Shown: positions 9,690 through 22,050 of the stretch, one piece after another
Layout: each line of letters opens with the position of its first letter
Numbering within the stretch: position 1 is the first letter of the stretch
Assembly (NCBI GenBank): GCA_020310875.1
Contig: CM035417.1
Location: 87,203,440 to 87,267,439 of the forward strand
Direction: 5' to 3'
From: Ceratopteris richardii
Taxonomy: Eukaryota > Streptophyta > Polypodiopsida > Polypodiales > Pteridaceae
DNA: 64,000 nucleotides
Notes under the pieces: model-generated
Told to the model about the DNA's origin: nothing
The model's input: the letters and a program-made list of their open reading frames with translations, nothing else
Database searches by the model: none
Translations under genes and position numbers: made by a program

Positions 9690-11132
9690 TGACGAATCAA
9701 CCGAGGCATTCGTGTGATGGTAAGTAGCTTTTTGTATTGAAGTACGTGAAGGAGTGGAAATTTTCTCTTCTTTGGTAAGTCATTTTCAGCCGCACTTGCT
9801 ACTTCTCATTCTTGGAGTGTGTGTAGTGAGTTGATAGTTTAGGGAAGTGAGTAGTAAGAGGAGAGTAAGAGTAGTTAGAGAGTAGACCAAGTCATTAGGG
9901 TAGAGTTTAGTCTTGTTCAGAAAAATTTCCTTTTTGTAAGCAAGAAAATCCCAACTATAAAAGCCAAAAATTCATTTTGCAAGTGACTTGTGCTTTTGAG
10001 CAAGTATCGTGTAGAATCCCTGTCGAGTATCGTGAGCTGTGGACCGAGTCGTGTGAGCTGCGCAGAGCGATTGAGGTGTGATTAAAGTGTTGAGAGAAAG
10101 ATCTTGAGGTAAGCACATTCACAGTTGCTCACATTTATCATTTGAATCCAGTTGCTAGAACCAAACGATCTGCGTCAGGTATCGTCTGAGGTGTTCAGGG
10201 GGTAAAAAGTGTGATTTGTTTGATACAGAGAGTGAGGAGAGGAGAGAGGAGGCAGGGAAGCAAGGGAATCAAAACAAAACTCAAAAAATCTTTCTTAAAA
10301 ATTATCTGAGGGTCAAGTATCGTTTTGCTCCCGCGGTTGAGTATCGCGATACTTATCAAGTATCGTTTTGCTCCTGTGGTCGAGTATCGCAATATTTCCC
10401 GTCGATCGTGTATCGTTTCATACCGATCGCGATACTTGGCCAGAGATCGTTTTTGCCAGCGATCGTCTATCATGTATCATTGATCGTGTATCATTTCGTG
10501 CCGGTCGCGATACTTGCGAAGTATCGTTGGGACAAAGATCGCGATACCGGGCAAGTATCGTGTATCGTTTTCCTAGCGATCGTTTGTCTTAAGTATCGTG
10601 GTAGTCAAGTATCGTGAGAGATCACGTATCGTTTGGATCAAGTATCACGTATCGCTTATCAGAGATCGCGATACTTACCAAATATCGTGTATCGTCGATC
10701 GTTTAAGCTCAGAGATCGCGTATCGTTTGGCTCAAGTATCGTGTATTGCCTGGACTTCAGAGATCGCGATACTTGCTAAAGATCGTGTATCGTTTTGTCC
10801 GAAGATCGTGTATCGTGGACCTCAAATGTCGTGTATCGTTGGAGTCAAGTATCGTCTGTAAGAAGTATCGTTTCAAACCAAGTATCGTGTATCGTCGATC
10901 GTTCCAGTTCAGAGATCGTGTATCGCCTATCTCCAAGTATCGTGTATCGTTTGAGATCAAAGATCGTTTTAGCCAGAGATCGTGTATCGTGAGATTTGGG
11001 AGTCAAGTATCGTGATTTGGAAGAAATTCTTTCTCAGTCTTTTCCTTGCCAAACTCTTCTGTAAATTTTGACCGGTAGTTAAGAGTGCCAAAGGCCCAAG
11101 GGTAGCAAAGACTGATCAGAATTTTGAAGTGG
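9690..11132 (+). other. Untranslated leader of element A with splice-donor-like site
   Basis: About 1.4 kb between primer site and Gag. A donor-like sequence ATG|GTAAGT (intron start 9720) lies 30 bp after the primer site, and the same TGTGATGGTAAG context recurs at the same place in family alpha. A polypyrimidine stretch ending TTCTTTCTCAG near 11026-11036 is a possible acceptor. Most of the rest is the repeat array at 10310-11020. Frames across the array yield repetitive YRVS-type peptides and are not credible genes. Confidence 0.6.
10310..11020 (+). repeat. Degenerate GTATCG-based repeat array in leader of A
   Basis: Irregularly spaced repeats of AAGTATCGTGTATCGTTT and GATCGCGATACTT, with palindromes such as GTATCGCGATAC at 10341-10352. 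Spacing varies from about 15 to 45 bp. The array is CpG-rich in an otherwise AT-rich element. Function unknown; the position equals that of the CATCGCGATG array in family alpha. Confidence 0.85.
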
Positions 11133-12947
11133 ATGAACCTGAGATCCGGAAGAACCCTAGGAAGCCGAAGAAGTGTAATTTATTCTGTAGGTAGTGTAGC
11201 AGAGCCTAGTAACCGTTCACATTATTCTGAAACCTCCAGTGAGTCAGAGGAAGAAATTCCCATGGCTTCAGAGGATATGCAGAACACAGTACCCATGATT
11301 GGCATGATGTCGATCATTGAGGGAGAGTACAGAACCTCCTTGGAGTATGTGAGCACAAACCACAATGAGGTCCCCATTTATCTGGATGGTCTAAACAGAT
11401 CTGTGGCCAGGTTAAAGAAAGCGTCAGAGGCTTACATAGTGCCTAGACCAGCAGTCAAATACGTAGGAGGACTGTACATGGACAAAAGAGACATCCAATA
11501 TGTTGTCACAGAACACCCAGAAAACATCAATGAAATTGGTGAAGAAAATAATACTTCAAACTTAAATAGAGGAGGGAACGAAGAGCAAGTAACCACACCT
11601 AGAGGGAGATCTAAGGTAGCTAGGATATGGAGAGGAGACCAGATTCCCCAGGATGACACCTTAATGGATGTGTATTTGATCAATGGGATGGAACATCTCC
11701 TTAGAGCACATTCCTCAATTTGGGAAGCTGCTCCTAATCCGGTCACCATTTATGAGTTGCAGGATCCTGATTTCTCCACCATCATCACATATCTGGATAA
11801 AAATCAGAGAAGATATTGGCCCGTGACAGAAGCGGAAACAACTGAGTTGAGATACCAAAACATCCCAGTGTTCCCTCATAAGAACCAAGCCACTACATCA
11901 AGAAACCCACTCGGAACTTCCCATAATGAGTCATACCTGCAGTCAGGCCAAACACAACAAACACAACAAACTCAAATCCCCTTCAGACCTCCTGTACCGT
12001 TCGCAAATCCTGCAAATAACCCTAACTACCGACCTCAGCCAACTATTGATCCAAGACATGGAGATCATGCTCCAATCAGACCACCGGTAGTAAGAGGACA
12101 AGGCATACCAATAGGAAGACCTATTTTCCCAGTGATGCCTAGACCACCCGAAGCAGGAAGACGACTAAGGCCAATCCAAGTCGCCAAATGCATGAGAAAT
12201 CACTATGACGGCTCTAGTGAACCTTACAATCATATAGCAGAATTTAAACAAGTAATCAGAGCCGAACAGGTAGAAGACTTTTTGATTCAATATGAGTCCT
12301 TTGGTCTTACATTGTCAGACACAGCGTTAGCATGGTTTCAGCCATTGGACCCTAATACCTTTCAGAACATGGAGCAAGTATACCAAGAAATGATTGAGGA
12401 ATTCACTAAATCAGGAATTAAAAACAATTCTTCATCATTGATCCATAGCTTCAAGCAAGTCCCTACCGAGTCAGTGAGATTGGCTGCCAGAAGATTCAAA
12501 CAATATGTAGACAGATGCCCAGTGGAAGAGAGACCAACACAAAATAAAATGGTGTCATTGTTTTTGGAAGGATTATTGAACGGATCCTTGAGATCATTGG
12601 TGTATGTGAAAAGGGTTCAGACTTTGCAAGAATGCATGAAGGAATGCATAGATTTAGAAGATAACCTAGCAGAAGACCTGAAAATACCTCAAGGAAGCCT
12701 GAAAAGTGAAGACTCGGCCAGTAACTCATCAATTCCAAGAAACAATGTAGAGGAAATAGCCGATCTGGTAGCGAAAAAGTTGAACGTTCAAGGACAGAGG
12801 AACTACCCCAATAACCCAATGAGAGTTCCCATGCTCAGAAGGTGTATGCATTGCAGAGGTGATCATCCTTCTCACCTGTGTACTAGGGGAGTAGTCCCAC
12901 CACCAGCTTATGGTTATAATAGAGCCACTGTCCCAGGACCTCTATAA
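11133..12947 (+). pseudogene. gag: Gag, N-terminal part (element A), ended by a nonsense codon
   Basis: The first ATG in frame is at 11133 (MNLRSG); the frame is open a little upstream but without ATG. MNLRSG also begins Gag of family alpha. A disordered, Gln/Pro-rich N-terminus is followed by a Retrotrans_gag-type capsid domain (about 12170-12680; motifs HYDGSSEPYNH, AWFQPL and FLEGLL). A zinc knuckle of CX2CX3HX4C spacing lies near 12844-12885. The TAA at 12945-12947 stands where element C has CAA (Gln), and the same frame continues beyond, so this is most simply a C-to-T nonsense change. A readthrough stop is possible but nothing specific supports it. Confidence 0.88.
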
Positions 12948-15734
12948 TATTGCAGTGTGGAACAAAAATACACGAATCATAGCACCGAAAATTGTCCCTA
13001 CAATAGGCAAGCAAGACCTGCACAACAATACATGAGACCGTACGGATACCCTCAAAATCACCAGGGAGGTGAAGCTTTTAGGTATTCTTCTTATCAGCCG
13101 CAGGCACCAGCACCACGACCATATGCATATCAAGGATACGCCCAACCACAGCCAGTACTAGGACAACAACCACCCCATCCTCAGAACGTTGTCCCAGTCA
13201 AGATAGCCCAACCTGAAGAAAACCTAGAGAGAGCCATAGTGCCAGCCACACCTTTGACTAGTAATGAACCGTATGACTCATGTTATGACCATAGTCAAGG
13301 TGCATATCCTAATTATGAAAGTTCTATGCTAGAATATGGACAACTGTATGAACCATACGCCTATGGCATGGAAGCACCAGAAAGTCCATACGGATATGAG
13401 CAGGACTATGTGCCATTAATGTACACGACTCCTAGAGCGACCATACCACCCCGACCCATGAACAGACCGCCTGTACCCAGAGGACCATGCTACCGATGTG
13501 GAGGTGATCATTACATCAGAGACTGCCCCAAGAATCCTAACAAAATTACATCCAACGTGCAAATCAATGTAATAGAAGTAATTGAATCATCAGGGAGTGA
13601 TAAAGAGTACACGGTACCATTGAAAGCAATAACGAGAGCCAAAGCCAGAGAGACCCATGAAAAAACAGAAGAGGACAACCAACATAACAGGGAGGTGAAC
13701 ACACCCATCCCTCAAAGAGTTGAAGACTCAGAAGAGCCAGAGAAAAGTATTGCAAGTAAAAGGTCCCAGAGATGGAAGTACCGAAGAGATAAAATAAAAG
13801 AAAAGAAGTTATTGCAGAAAAAGGAAAGGGAGGAAAACAAACAAAAACCAAAAGAAGAACCTAAGAGGGAAGAAGGAAACAAAAATGAACAGTACAGAAA
13901 AGAGGAAGTAGGATCCGTGTTAGCAGACCCTATGCCTGAAGAATTAGCCATGTGGATTCAGGCATACAAGGCACGAATAAGAGCCGGACCTACCATAGAA
14001 CAACATGAGAGAGAATACCCAAGAGGCGACTTAGAAAAAGAAAGACTGGAGATCTGCAAAAGATTGATAGAAGTTGCACAACAGACCTTAGAAAAACCTG
14101 CATCGCCTTTACCCAATACCCGAATTCTTGAAGAAAAATTCCAAGAGTGTGTAAACATTCATGAAAAGCTTGAAGTGAGTAGAACACAGAACGACGAATG
14201 TGGTATTGAAAGAAGGGAAGAATCCATAGTCCCCGAGGTAGAAGGAGAGTGGACTAAAGATCTATGGGCACGAGTCCAAGAGGACAAATGGAAGAAAGTG
14301 GAAGGAATTGAACCACCCTTTGAAGAATTAGAAGCAGAAAATGAACTAGAGGGTTCAATGCCTGAACTAAATTCAGAAGGAATTTTACCGATGGATGCAA
14401 GTAACCAAGGAGACGAGGATGTAAATGAACTGCCCAATTATACCGGGGAATACGAACACAATTCAGAATTGTATTGTATTCCCTCAATGAGGAAACGAGA
14501 AACGAACCCGTCAGTCCAAACTTCGGAGGTCATACAACGTCTTAGAAAGGTAAAGATTCCTTGTACCCTAACATTCGAAGAACTGTTGAAGGTAAAACCA
14601 CATTTGAAGGAGAAATTAATCGACCAATGGGAGATCAAAGAGGAAAAGGAAGAAATAGCAGACGAAGTCAACACGGTGAGAATTCCAGTGGATAAGGTAG
14701 GAGACTTTAGTGAGGGAGATGAAGGAAATACCTGCCTTCCAATTACTTATATGGGATACACTACTAAAGCCATTTTAGATTCGGGAGCTGGTGTTGGTAT
14801 TGCTACCAAAGAAATTTGGGAGAAATGGGGAAAACCAGCATTAAGACCAACACGCATGAAAATACAAATGGCAGACGGACATACAGAAAGACCTTTAGGA
14901 TTATTGGAACGAGTAATTTTCACTACATGTGGAGTGGAATTCGAACACACTTTAGCAATATGTCACTTCGAAAGGCCAAGCAATTATGAAATGATCCTGG
15001 GAAGGCCTTTCATGAGGCAGTTAAAGGTCGTACAAGATTGGGGAAAAGATGCGGTATACCTACAACATGAAGGAACCACCACTAGGATAAACCTACATAC
15101 ATACACTTATCAAGATGTTCCACCTCTACAATGGAATCAAATTCATAAGGAGGAAGACGATCAATCAGTTCATAGTGTGGGTTCTAGTGATCAATCTTGG
15201 ATGAACGAGGACACGCATCTATGGATATGCCAAGCTGCAAAGAAGGAAGAGGAGAGAAGAAAAGGATGGCAGCAGAAACAAGGAGTAGCAAGGTCTGTAC
15301 AAGATCCAGCTTATATGCCACAAATATTTCCGGATGAAGAGTTTGAACCACACGGTTGGATGGAAATTTTAGCGACCCTCGATGTCTGTGTAAACGAAGA
15401 AGTAGTGACCATGAATGAATGCATAGATGAGGAGGGTTATGACGTGAGCCTGTATGTGGTAGTCCTTCAGGAGGCGGAAGAAGGAGAAGTGATTGAGAAA
15501 GACTGGAAGGAGGAATACGAGAGCATTGAAATGGAGCCCGAACCGATGGATCTAGGGAATAATACCACCAACATAAACATCATAGCCAATGGAAAACACC
15601 AGGAACACACACAGAAGGGAAAATTAGAATTTGAAAGAGAATCAGAAAATGAAGAAAATACACCCCAAGATCAATTTGAGGTACCAGCTCACTTTAAAAA
15701 ATATGAAGTGGAGGAGAGAAAAATCGCTATTTAG
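12948..15734 (+). pseudogene. gag-pro: Gag C-terminal part and first protease (element A)
   Basis: Same frame as the preceding stretch and without its own ATG start. It opens with a degenerate knuckle (C...H...C, near 12951-13000), then a Pro/Tyr/Gln-rich region, a CX2CX3HX4C knuckle near 13488-13530, a long Glu/Lys-rich, probably helical stretch, and a retropepsin domain from about 14700: active site LDSGAGVG at 14770-14795 and the C-terminal MILGRPF near 14990-15010. The protease would cut the polyprotein. A TAG at 15732-15734, in the same frame, separates it from RT; the equivalent position in C codes for Arg. Codons on both sides align with C, so a single original frame is clear. Confidence 0.88.
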
Positions 15735-18554
15735 ATGCCTAAAAGAGAGGCACAGCCAGGAATAGCTTATGACAATAAAGGACAAACCAAGAAGATAGTG
15801 GTGACGTTGGAGGAAGGAGAAGAACGATGTACCTACATAGGACAGGATGTCTCATTAGAGGAAGAACAAGAATTAATTCGTCTCATAAGAGAATATCGGG
15901 ATGTCTTTGCTTGGACCTACAAGGACTTGAAAGGGGTCGACCCTTCTATATGTGCGCATAGAATCCCCATGACATCCGAAGCCAAACCTTCTAAACAAAG
16001 ACCATATACTTACAATGATGTGTATTCAGCCAAGATAAAAGAGGAAATAGACAAGTTACTAGATGCTGGATTCATCTATGAAATTGAGCACACGGAATGG
16101 GTGTCACCTTTGGTGGTTGTACCGAAAAAGAATGGAAAGTTAAGAGTGTGCATCAATTTAAAGAAAGTAAATGCCGCGACAATAAGGGATAGTTATCCTT
16201 TACCAATCACAGATCATCTTTTGGAAAGGGTGGCAGGAAAGGAAGTCTATAGCTTTCTGGACGGCTTTTCAGGGTATAATCAGGTAGCGATTGCTCCTGA
16301 GGACCAACATAAAACAGCGTTCGCAACTGAATGGGGAGTATACGCCTTTAGAGTTATGCCTTTTGGTCTAACTAATGCCCCAGCTACCTTCCAAAGATTG
16401 ATGTGTCATGTGTTCAAAGAATTCCTAAGAAAGAGTATGGAGGTATACGTGGATGACCTTTGTACATATTCAGCTATACGATCAGAGCACATCCCTGAAC
16501 TAGGAAAGATTTTTGCCAAATGTCGACAATATAGAGTATGCCTTAATCCTGAAAAATGTGTTTTCATGGTTAGACAAGGGAAAATCTTAGGACATATCGT
16601 CTCTAAGAATGGAATCTCAACAGATGAAGACAAAATTAAAGTCATCTTAAATTTACCAAGACCAAAGACTGCTAAAGAAGTTCAAGCATTTATGGGACAT
16701 TGTGGATACTATCGAAGATTTATACACATGTACGCCATAATTGCTAGACCTCTTTATGCATTATTGACTTTATTTAATTGGACTGAAGAATGTGAGGGAG
16801 CCTTCAATGAGTTAAAGAATCGACTGAGTTCAGCACCAATCCTTCGAGTCCCTAACTGGAATAAACCATTTCACATTCATGTGGATGCATCCAAGTTTGC
16901 CATTGGTTGCATCTTAGCGCAACCTGCTGACACAGGAAAATTAGACCACCCTATAGCCTACGCTAGTAGACAACTAAATCAAGCAGAACGCAATTACACT
17001 ACCACGGAGAGAGAAGGCCTAGGAATGGTGTATGCAGTTAAAAAATTCAGACATTACCTTTTGGCAAACAAATTCAAATTCTTCATTGATCATCAAGCCC
17101 TACTGTACCTAGTCAACAAGCCGTGTAATACAAGAAGACTAGTACGATGGTTTTTATTGCTAATGGAGTTTGATTTTGAGGTAGTAGTCAAGAAAGGAAA
17201 TACCCACATAAGAGCAGACCATTTATCAAGAATGACCCATGGAGAACCACCCATAGGAGTACCAGATGAGCTGCCAGATACGTACCTTTTTAACCTGGAA
17301 GTATGTCCTCAATGGGCAGAAAAGTTGATCCCCATACTTACACATGGACCTAAAGATGGGATCACACCAAACCAAACCCAAGATCTATGGAAGTCTAAAA
17401 ACCTTCATATCATTGCAGGAAGTTTGTATCACCAGGATTCAAGCGGATTGTTAATGAGATGTGTGGAAGAAGAGGAACAAGGAATGTGGCTTCAGAAAGC
17501 ACATGTAAACCAATGGAAAACTCATTTGAATGCAAATGGAACGTGGCAAACACTCAAGAGATTTGGCGTATATTGGCCAACCATGCAAAGAGACTCACAT
17601 GACTATGTATCGGCATGCCAAATCTGTCAAGAACAAAATCCAGAAGAGAACTCAACTCTATGCTATTCCACAGTAGCACCGGGATGGAGCATGCCTCTGG
17701 TGAAGTTCTTAAAAACTAGGGAATACCCCGAAGGAGCCACTATGGCAAGGAAACGTGCACTGGTAGAACAAAGTAAGGAGTATGCCATTATAGGAAAACA
17801 ACTTTTTAAGCGAGGGAAAGATAACCAGTTACGAATGTGCATTCACGAAAACGAATATCTTTCTGTTCTAGAGATGGCACATACAGGAGCTGCAGGAGGG
17901 CACTTCTCCGCAGATAAAACAGCAAAAATGATCCTCTTTGCGGGAATGTGGTGGCCAACTCTACATCAAGATACGGTAACATATGTACAACGTTGTGATA
18001 CTTGTCAACGAACAAAATATCCAATTAGAAGAGATGAGATGCCACTGAGACCCATGATGAGTGCCAGAGCTTTCACGAAATGGGGAATAGACTTCATAGG
18101 ACCTATCAGTCCACCAGCGAAAGGATCCCATGCTGAGTACATAATTGTAGCCACCGACTATCTGACCAAATGGGTTGAAGCAAAAGCAACCAAGAAAAAT
18201 GACGCAAGAACAACAGCCAAGTTCCTCTTCGAGAACATTTTCACTAGATTTGGACTACCAATCGAAATTGTGAGTGATAGAGGCACGCACTTTGTAAATG
18301 AAGTGATAGAAGCTTTATTGAATGAATTCTTGGTAATTCATAAGAAATCAGCTCCTTATCACCCACAAGCCAATGGACAAGCCGAAAGTTCTAATAAAAT
18401 CCTGTGTACCGTTCTCACCAAAATTGTCAACCATGGTAGATCAGATTGGGATAAGCAGTTACATCATGCTTTATGGGCATTTCGAGTAGCCTATAAAACA
18501 GCTATAGGCACTACACCTTTTAACTTAGTCTATGGACAGAATTTGATTTCTTAA
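15735..18554 (+). pseudogene. pol: RT, RNase H and integrase (element A)
   Basis: Opens with ATG directly after the TAG but is the continuation of the same frame. RT motifs: WVSPLVVVPKKNGKLR, SYPLPI, MPFGLTNAPATFQR, catalytic YVDD at about 16446. RNase H begins HVDASKFAIG and contains TTEREGLG and DHQALLYL. Two HX6H...CX2C zinc modules follow (17500-17640 and 17875-18020). The integrase core has GIDFIGP (about 18090), SDRGTHF (about 18272) and PQANGQAESS (about 18365-18400), the D,D35E triad. The frame breaks at 18554 because about 13 bp present in C after the GQN motif are missing. The element is therefore integrase-defective beyond the core. Confidence 0.93.
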
Positions 18555-20356
18555 TTCCCACTCTGAGAGTAGCAACTACTTATGAGTGGACAGGACATGA
18601 ACTATCAGCTCAATTGGATCAAATAGAAAAGCTTCACGAAACTAGGTTACAAGCAGTAGCAGGCATTTATGCTGCTAAACGAAGACAGAAAGCCTACTTT
18701 GATGCGCACATTAAGGAGAAAAATTTGAAGGAAGGAGATTTAGTTTTGGTATACACCTTGAAACAACATGCTAAGAAGCTGCAGAAGAGAGGATATGGCC
18801 CCTTAATCATTAATCGAATATCTACAAGTGGAGCCATCAACTTAGCAACCTTGGATGGGGACATATTACCAAACTATATCAGCGGATGTAGAGTAAAAAA
18901 ATACCTAGAACCATTGACCGAAGAAACAATGTCTCGATTAATCAAAGGCAAGAACAGATGCATAGAAGAGGAAAGGATACCAGAGGAAGCGAGACAAGAA
19001 GCATTGGAAAGAATAAAGAAACGGAAAGAGTGGATGAGAGAGCGAGATGAGAGATATCGATTAGGAGAAGAACTCATCCCGATGGCTAATTTTAGAGCCA
19101 CTCAAAGCCTAGGATCGCAGAGAACGCAACCATATTTAAATTTGGGAGCAAGAAAAACTGAGTACCACTTGGTGAATGCTCTCATTGACACAGGAGCCGC
19201 TGTAAGTTGTATCACACTTTCTTTGACCCAGAAATTCCATGAGGAAATACGCCCATCAATGGCACAATTGATAGGAATAGGAGGAACGATCACTCAATGC
19301 ATAGGTGAAATCACCTTACCCTTACATCTTGGCAACAACACTATGGAACAAAAGCTCTTAGTGTGTCATGATCAAGATTTACTTGAGGAGATAGTGTTAG
19401 GACAAGACTGGATTTACGAATACGAGGTGACCATTCAATTGGCGTTAGAATACATCTCAGCCAGGATAGGACATTGTGAAGTATTTAGTTTGCTAGATGA
19501 ACGACCAATTAAATCTGCGAGCATAGAGCAAACAGTTCATTCTAATGAACAAAGTCCTGAATATAGGATCACTAGCACTGTAGAAACACCTTCGCCAAGT
19601 ACTATATGTGATGACACATTGAATTCTGCTTGCACACAATTTTCTAGTATAGCAAGTCATGAGAGTGTCAATCAATCTGAAACTGACCTCAGTGAAACAC
19701 AAGGTCTAAAAGAGACTAGTCCCCTGTGTACTTCAAAACCTGTACCTATTAAAATATACCCTATTCCATACTCTAACCAAGCGTGGATAAAGAAAGATCA
19801 AGTGGAGGAGTATCTTCGACGACAGAAGCGCAACCGACATCAGAACAAACAACCAAAGAGGAAACCAACTCAGTCGGAGCAACGAAGTCATCGACGAACT
19901 GCTACAATATGGATTCCAACGAAAGTTGTAGCCGCTCAACAGGATCGTTCACAAATCTGGATTCCTAAGTCATGCGCTCCAAAGAAACTAAGTCGGAATC
20001 ATGATCCTCAACACTGGAAGAACCAATATAATCCACAGGCAAAACAACCACAAAAAAGGAGTTACTGGAGAAAGAAGGAGCCTGTGATGGCCACCCGAGC
20101 CATTCCGAGACTTATAAATCAGGTCAAACAGACATACAACGAGAAGAAAAGAGCCACATTCAGTGGAAGTGGGCAACATACAACAAGGCCCAACACAAGG
20201 AAACAGATTTGGATACCGAAAGACAAAACAAACAGCTTGTATCATCCAACTACTTCCAATTGCACACATATGGAATTGTCAATACCAAAAGTATGCATAA
20301 TAGGGCCACATTACAAGGCCAAGCATTCGGCACATCCTTCTTCTATTTCAGGATAG
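18555..20356 (+). pseudogene. Integrase C-terminus, second retropepsin-like domain and W-I-P-K tail (element A)
   Basis: Shifted frame relative to the integrase core because of the deletion at 18550; no ATG start is visible, so it was part of the polyprotein. First comes the integrase C-terminal region (KRRQKAYFD, EGDLVLVY, GYGPLIINR). A second aspartic-protease-like domain follows at about 19140-19440, with active site ALIDTGAAVS (near 19187), an IGIGG turn, and the late motif IVLGQDW near 19400. Then comes a Ser/Thr-rich linker and a basic Gln/Arg/Lys-rich tail with W-I-P motifs at about 19908, 19951 and 20205. The domain arrangement is the same in element C. Whether the second protease is active is unknown. 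Confidence 0.8.
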
Positions 20357-20676
20357 TCAAGCACATTTTCCTCTCAGGAAATAGGAGAGCACTTGTACAT
20401 ACAGGAAATTACTTCAAAAAATGATAATAATCGCTTCGGCTATAAACTAACTTTTCTGTTTTCTCTTGTCAGATGAAAAAATTAAAAAAAAAATAAAATA
20501 AAATAAATAAATAAATAAATACTTGAAAATGTGAAAAATCCAGGTATTACCTTTCTCACAACCACGGGAAAGGGACGACACCATCCACTCGGAGCAATAT
20601 CGAGCTTATGGCAAACAAATAAAGGAGGATTTATGATAAGATATGGCAACTAATTCATGCTCTATATTGAGTGCAG
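20357..20676 (+). other. Spacer between polyprotein and accessory frame (element A)
   Basis: No gene. It contains an A/T simple repeat of AAAT units at about 20485-20520 and ends in TTGAGTGCAG directly before the accessory ATG, which would make a splice acceptor abutting the start codon. Confidence 0.6.
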
Positions 20677-22050
20677 ATGGCATCAACTGATTCAGAAGCT
20701 ACGCAGCAGGAAGAGGTGCAGCTTCTTCCATTGGAATCAGTAACCAAAGCAAGAGGCCATTGGTTTCGTGATGACCAACCAGTGGCAGAGCTCATCTTCA
20801 TGGCCACAATCAAAATTATGGATACAGATCATTACTTTCCAATCATGTCACAGGATTTCAAGACAATAATACAAGGATTACCTCATATTGAAGATGTGTG
20901 GACACAAGCGGGCATAGCAGCATTTCTCAAATTGCCGATCTATGTTCCAGACTTTCAAAGATGTGCACAAGTCATGAATACTATGCAACCGGCTGCAACA
21001 AAGATATCAGTCCCAGAAGCCCGAGTATTGGATAAAGTAGGGACTTGGAAGACCATCCAATTCACACATGAGTTAATCAATAAAGCTTTTGGATGGAATC
21101 AAACAGGAAGTACGAATGTCAAAGAGGAATGTCATGATCCAAAAAAGAGGTCATTTTTGGAGATAAACAGAATTGACATAGAAGATGCTGTGCGATTGGT
21201 GCATCAGCACTTTTGTTTCCCCAGTATGCACAGATACACTGCTCCTCAGAAGATAGTAGTCCAACTATTATCACATGCCATGCGACAAATAGGCAACAAG
21301 ATCAATTTAACCAGCTATGTTCAGGAAAGGTTATTTGAAGCCCAAAAGAAGTGGGGACAGAAGAAGTTTTTGAATGGTAGTTCCGCTCTCACATTACTGA
21401 TACATGAAGCTCTAGAAATGAAAAGTTGTTTGAGAGAGATGCCAACCTCAGAAGGGCTTGCAAGATACGCAAAATCTGTTAAGGTCCCTAAGAAAAAGAA
21501 AGCGGTCATTGTGGTTGACGAAGCTGGGACCAGCACACAAAAAACCATGAGGGGTACAAAGCGTTTAAGGGAAGAGGAAGCCCAAGCTACACCACAATCA
21601 AAGAGATCTCATCTCTTACCGAAGATCACGACGGCACAAGTGCCAATCACGAAGAGAGATCTGTCCGCTGCCCTCGAAGAGACACATCAATATATGCAAG
21701 GGCAGGTAAATTTAAACATTCAAGGTCATCATTATAGACAGGCTAGTCAAAAGAAACAACAACGGAGTCCAGAGAAAACATCAAAACACGTTGGAAGATA
21801 CAAAGAACTAGGGATCGATGATTCCAGTACAAATACAGACTTCAGCCCTGAAAAAGATACCTTGGATACCGATATACGGACAGAAAATCAAGAAGAAGAA
21901 TGGAATGAGCTTGATCAAGTAGAAGTAACGCCAAGAAGTCATATAGAAGAGGAAAAAAGAGTAGAAAAATCAGTGGAACCGGAGCATGTCATTCAATTGA
22001 ATGACACTACAAAGATAAGCATCAAGGAAGATACAACAGGTGTTACATAG
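20677..22050 (+). pseudogene. Accessory protein, N-terminal domain (element A)
   Basis: The first true ATG is at 20677 (MASTDSEAT); the open frame begins at a GTG six bases earlier. The roughly 250-residue N-terminal domain has GHWFRD, a DVWTQAG motif, QHFCFPSMHRYTAPQK, and SYVQERLFEAQKKWGQKKFLNG, each with a counterpart in element C, so the domain is conserved between families. A charged, Ser/Thr-rich linker follows. The TAG at 22048-22050 cuts the frame, which stays open beyond. No membrane span, signal peptide or catalytic motif of a known enzyme is apparent. It could be distantly related to the plant-transposon-protein domains reported in some Athila-type elements, but this cannot be shown here. 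Confidence 0.75.

Noticed and set aside
10195-11015. Open frames through the leader array of A with YRVS-type repeated peptides
   Set aside because: Low-complexity translation of tandem repeats in several frames and both strands; no start context or domain.
10310-11020. CRISPR-like array of short repeats (also at 39,965-40,560 and 42,293-43,180)
   Set aside because: Unit length and spacing are irregular, spacers are themselves variants of the repeat, and the context is a plant retrotransposon leader with no cas genes.
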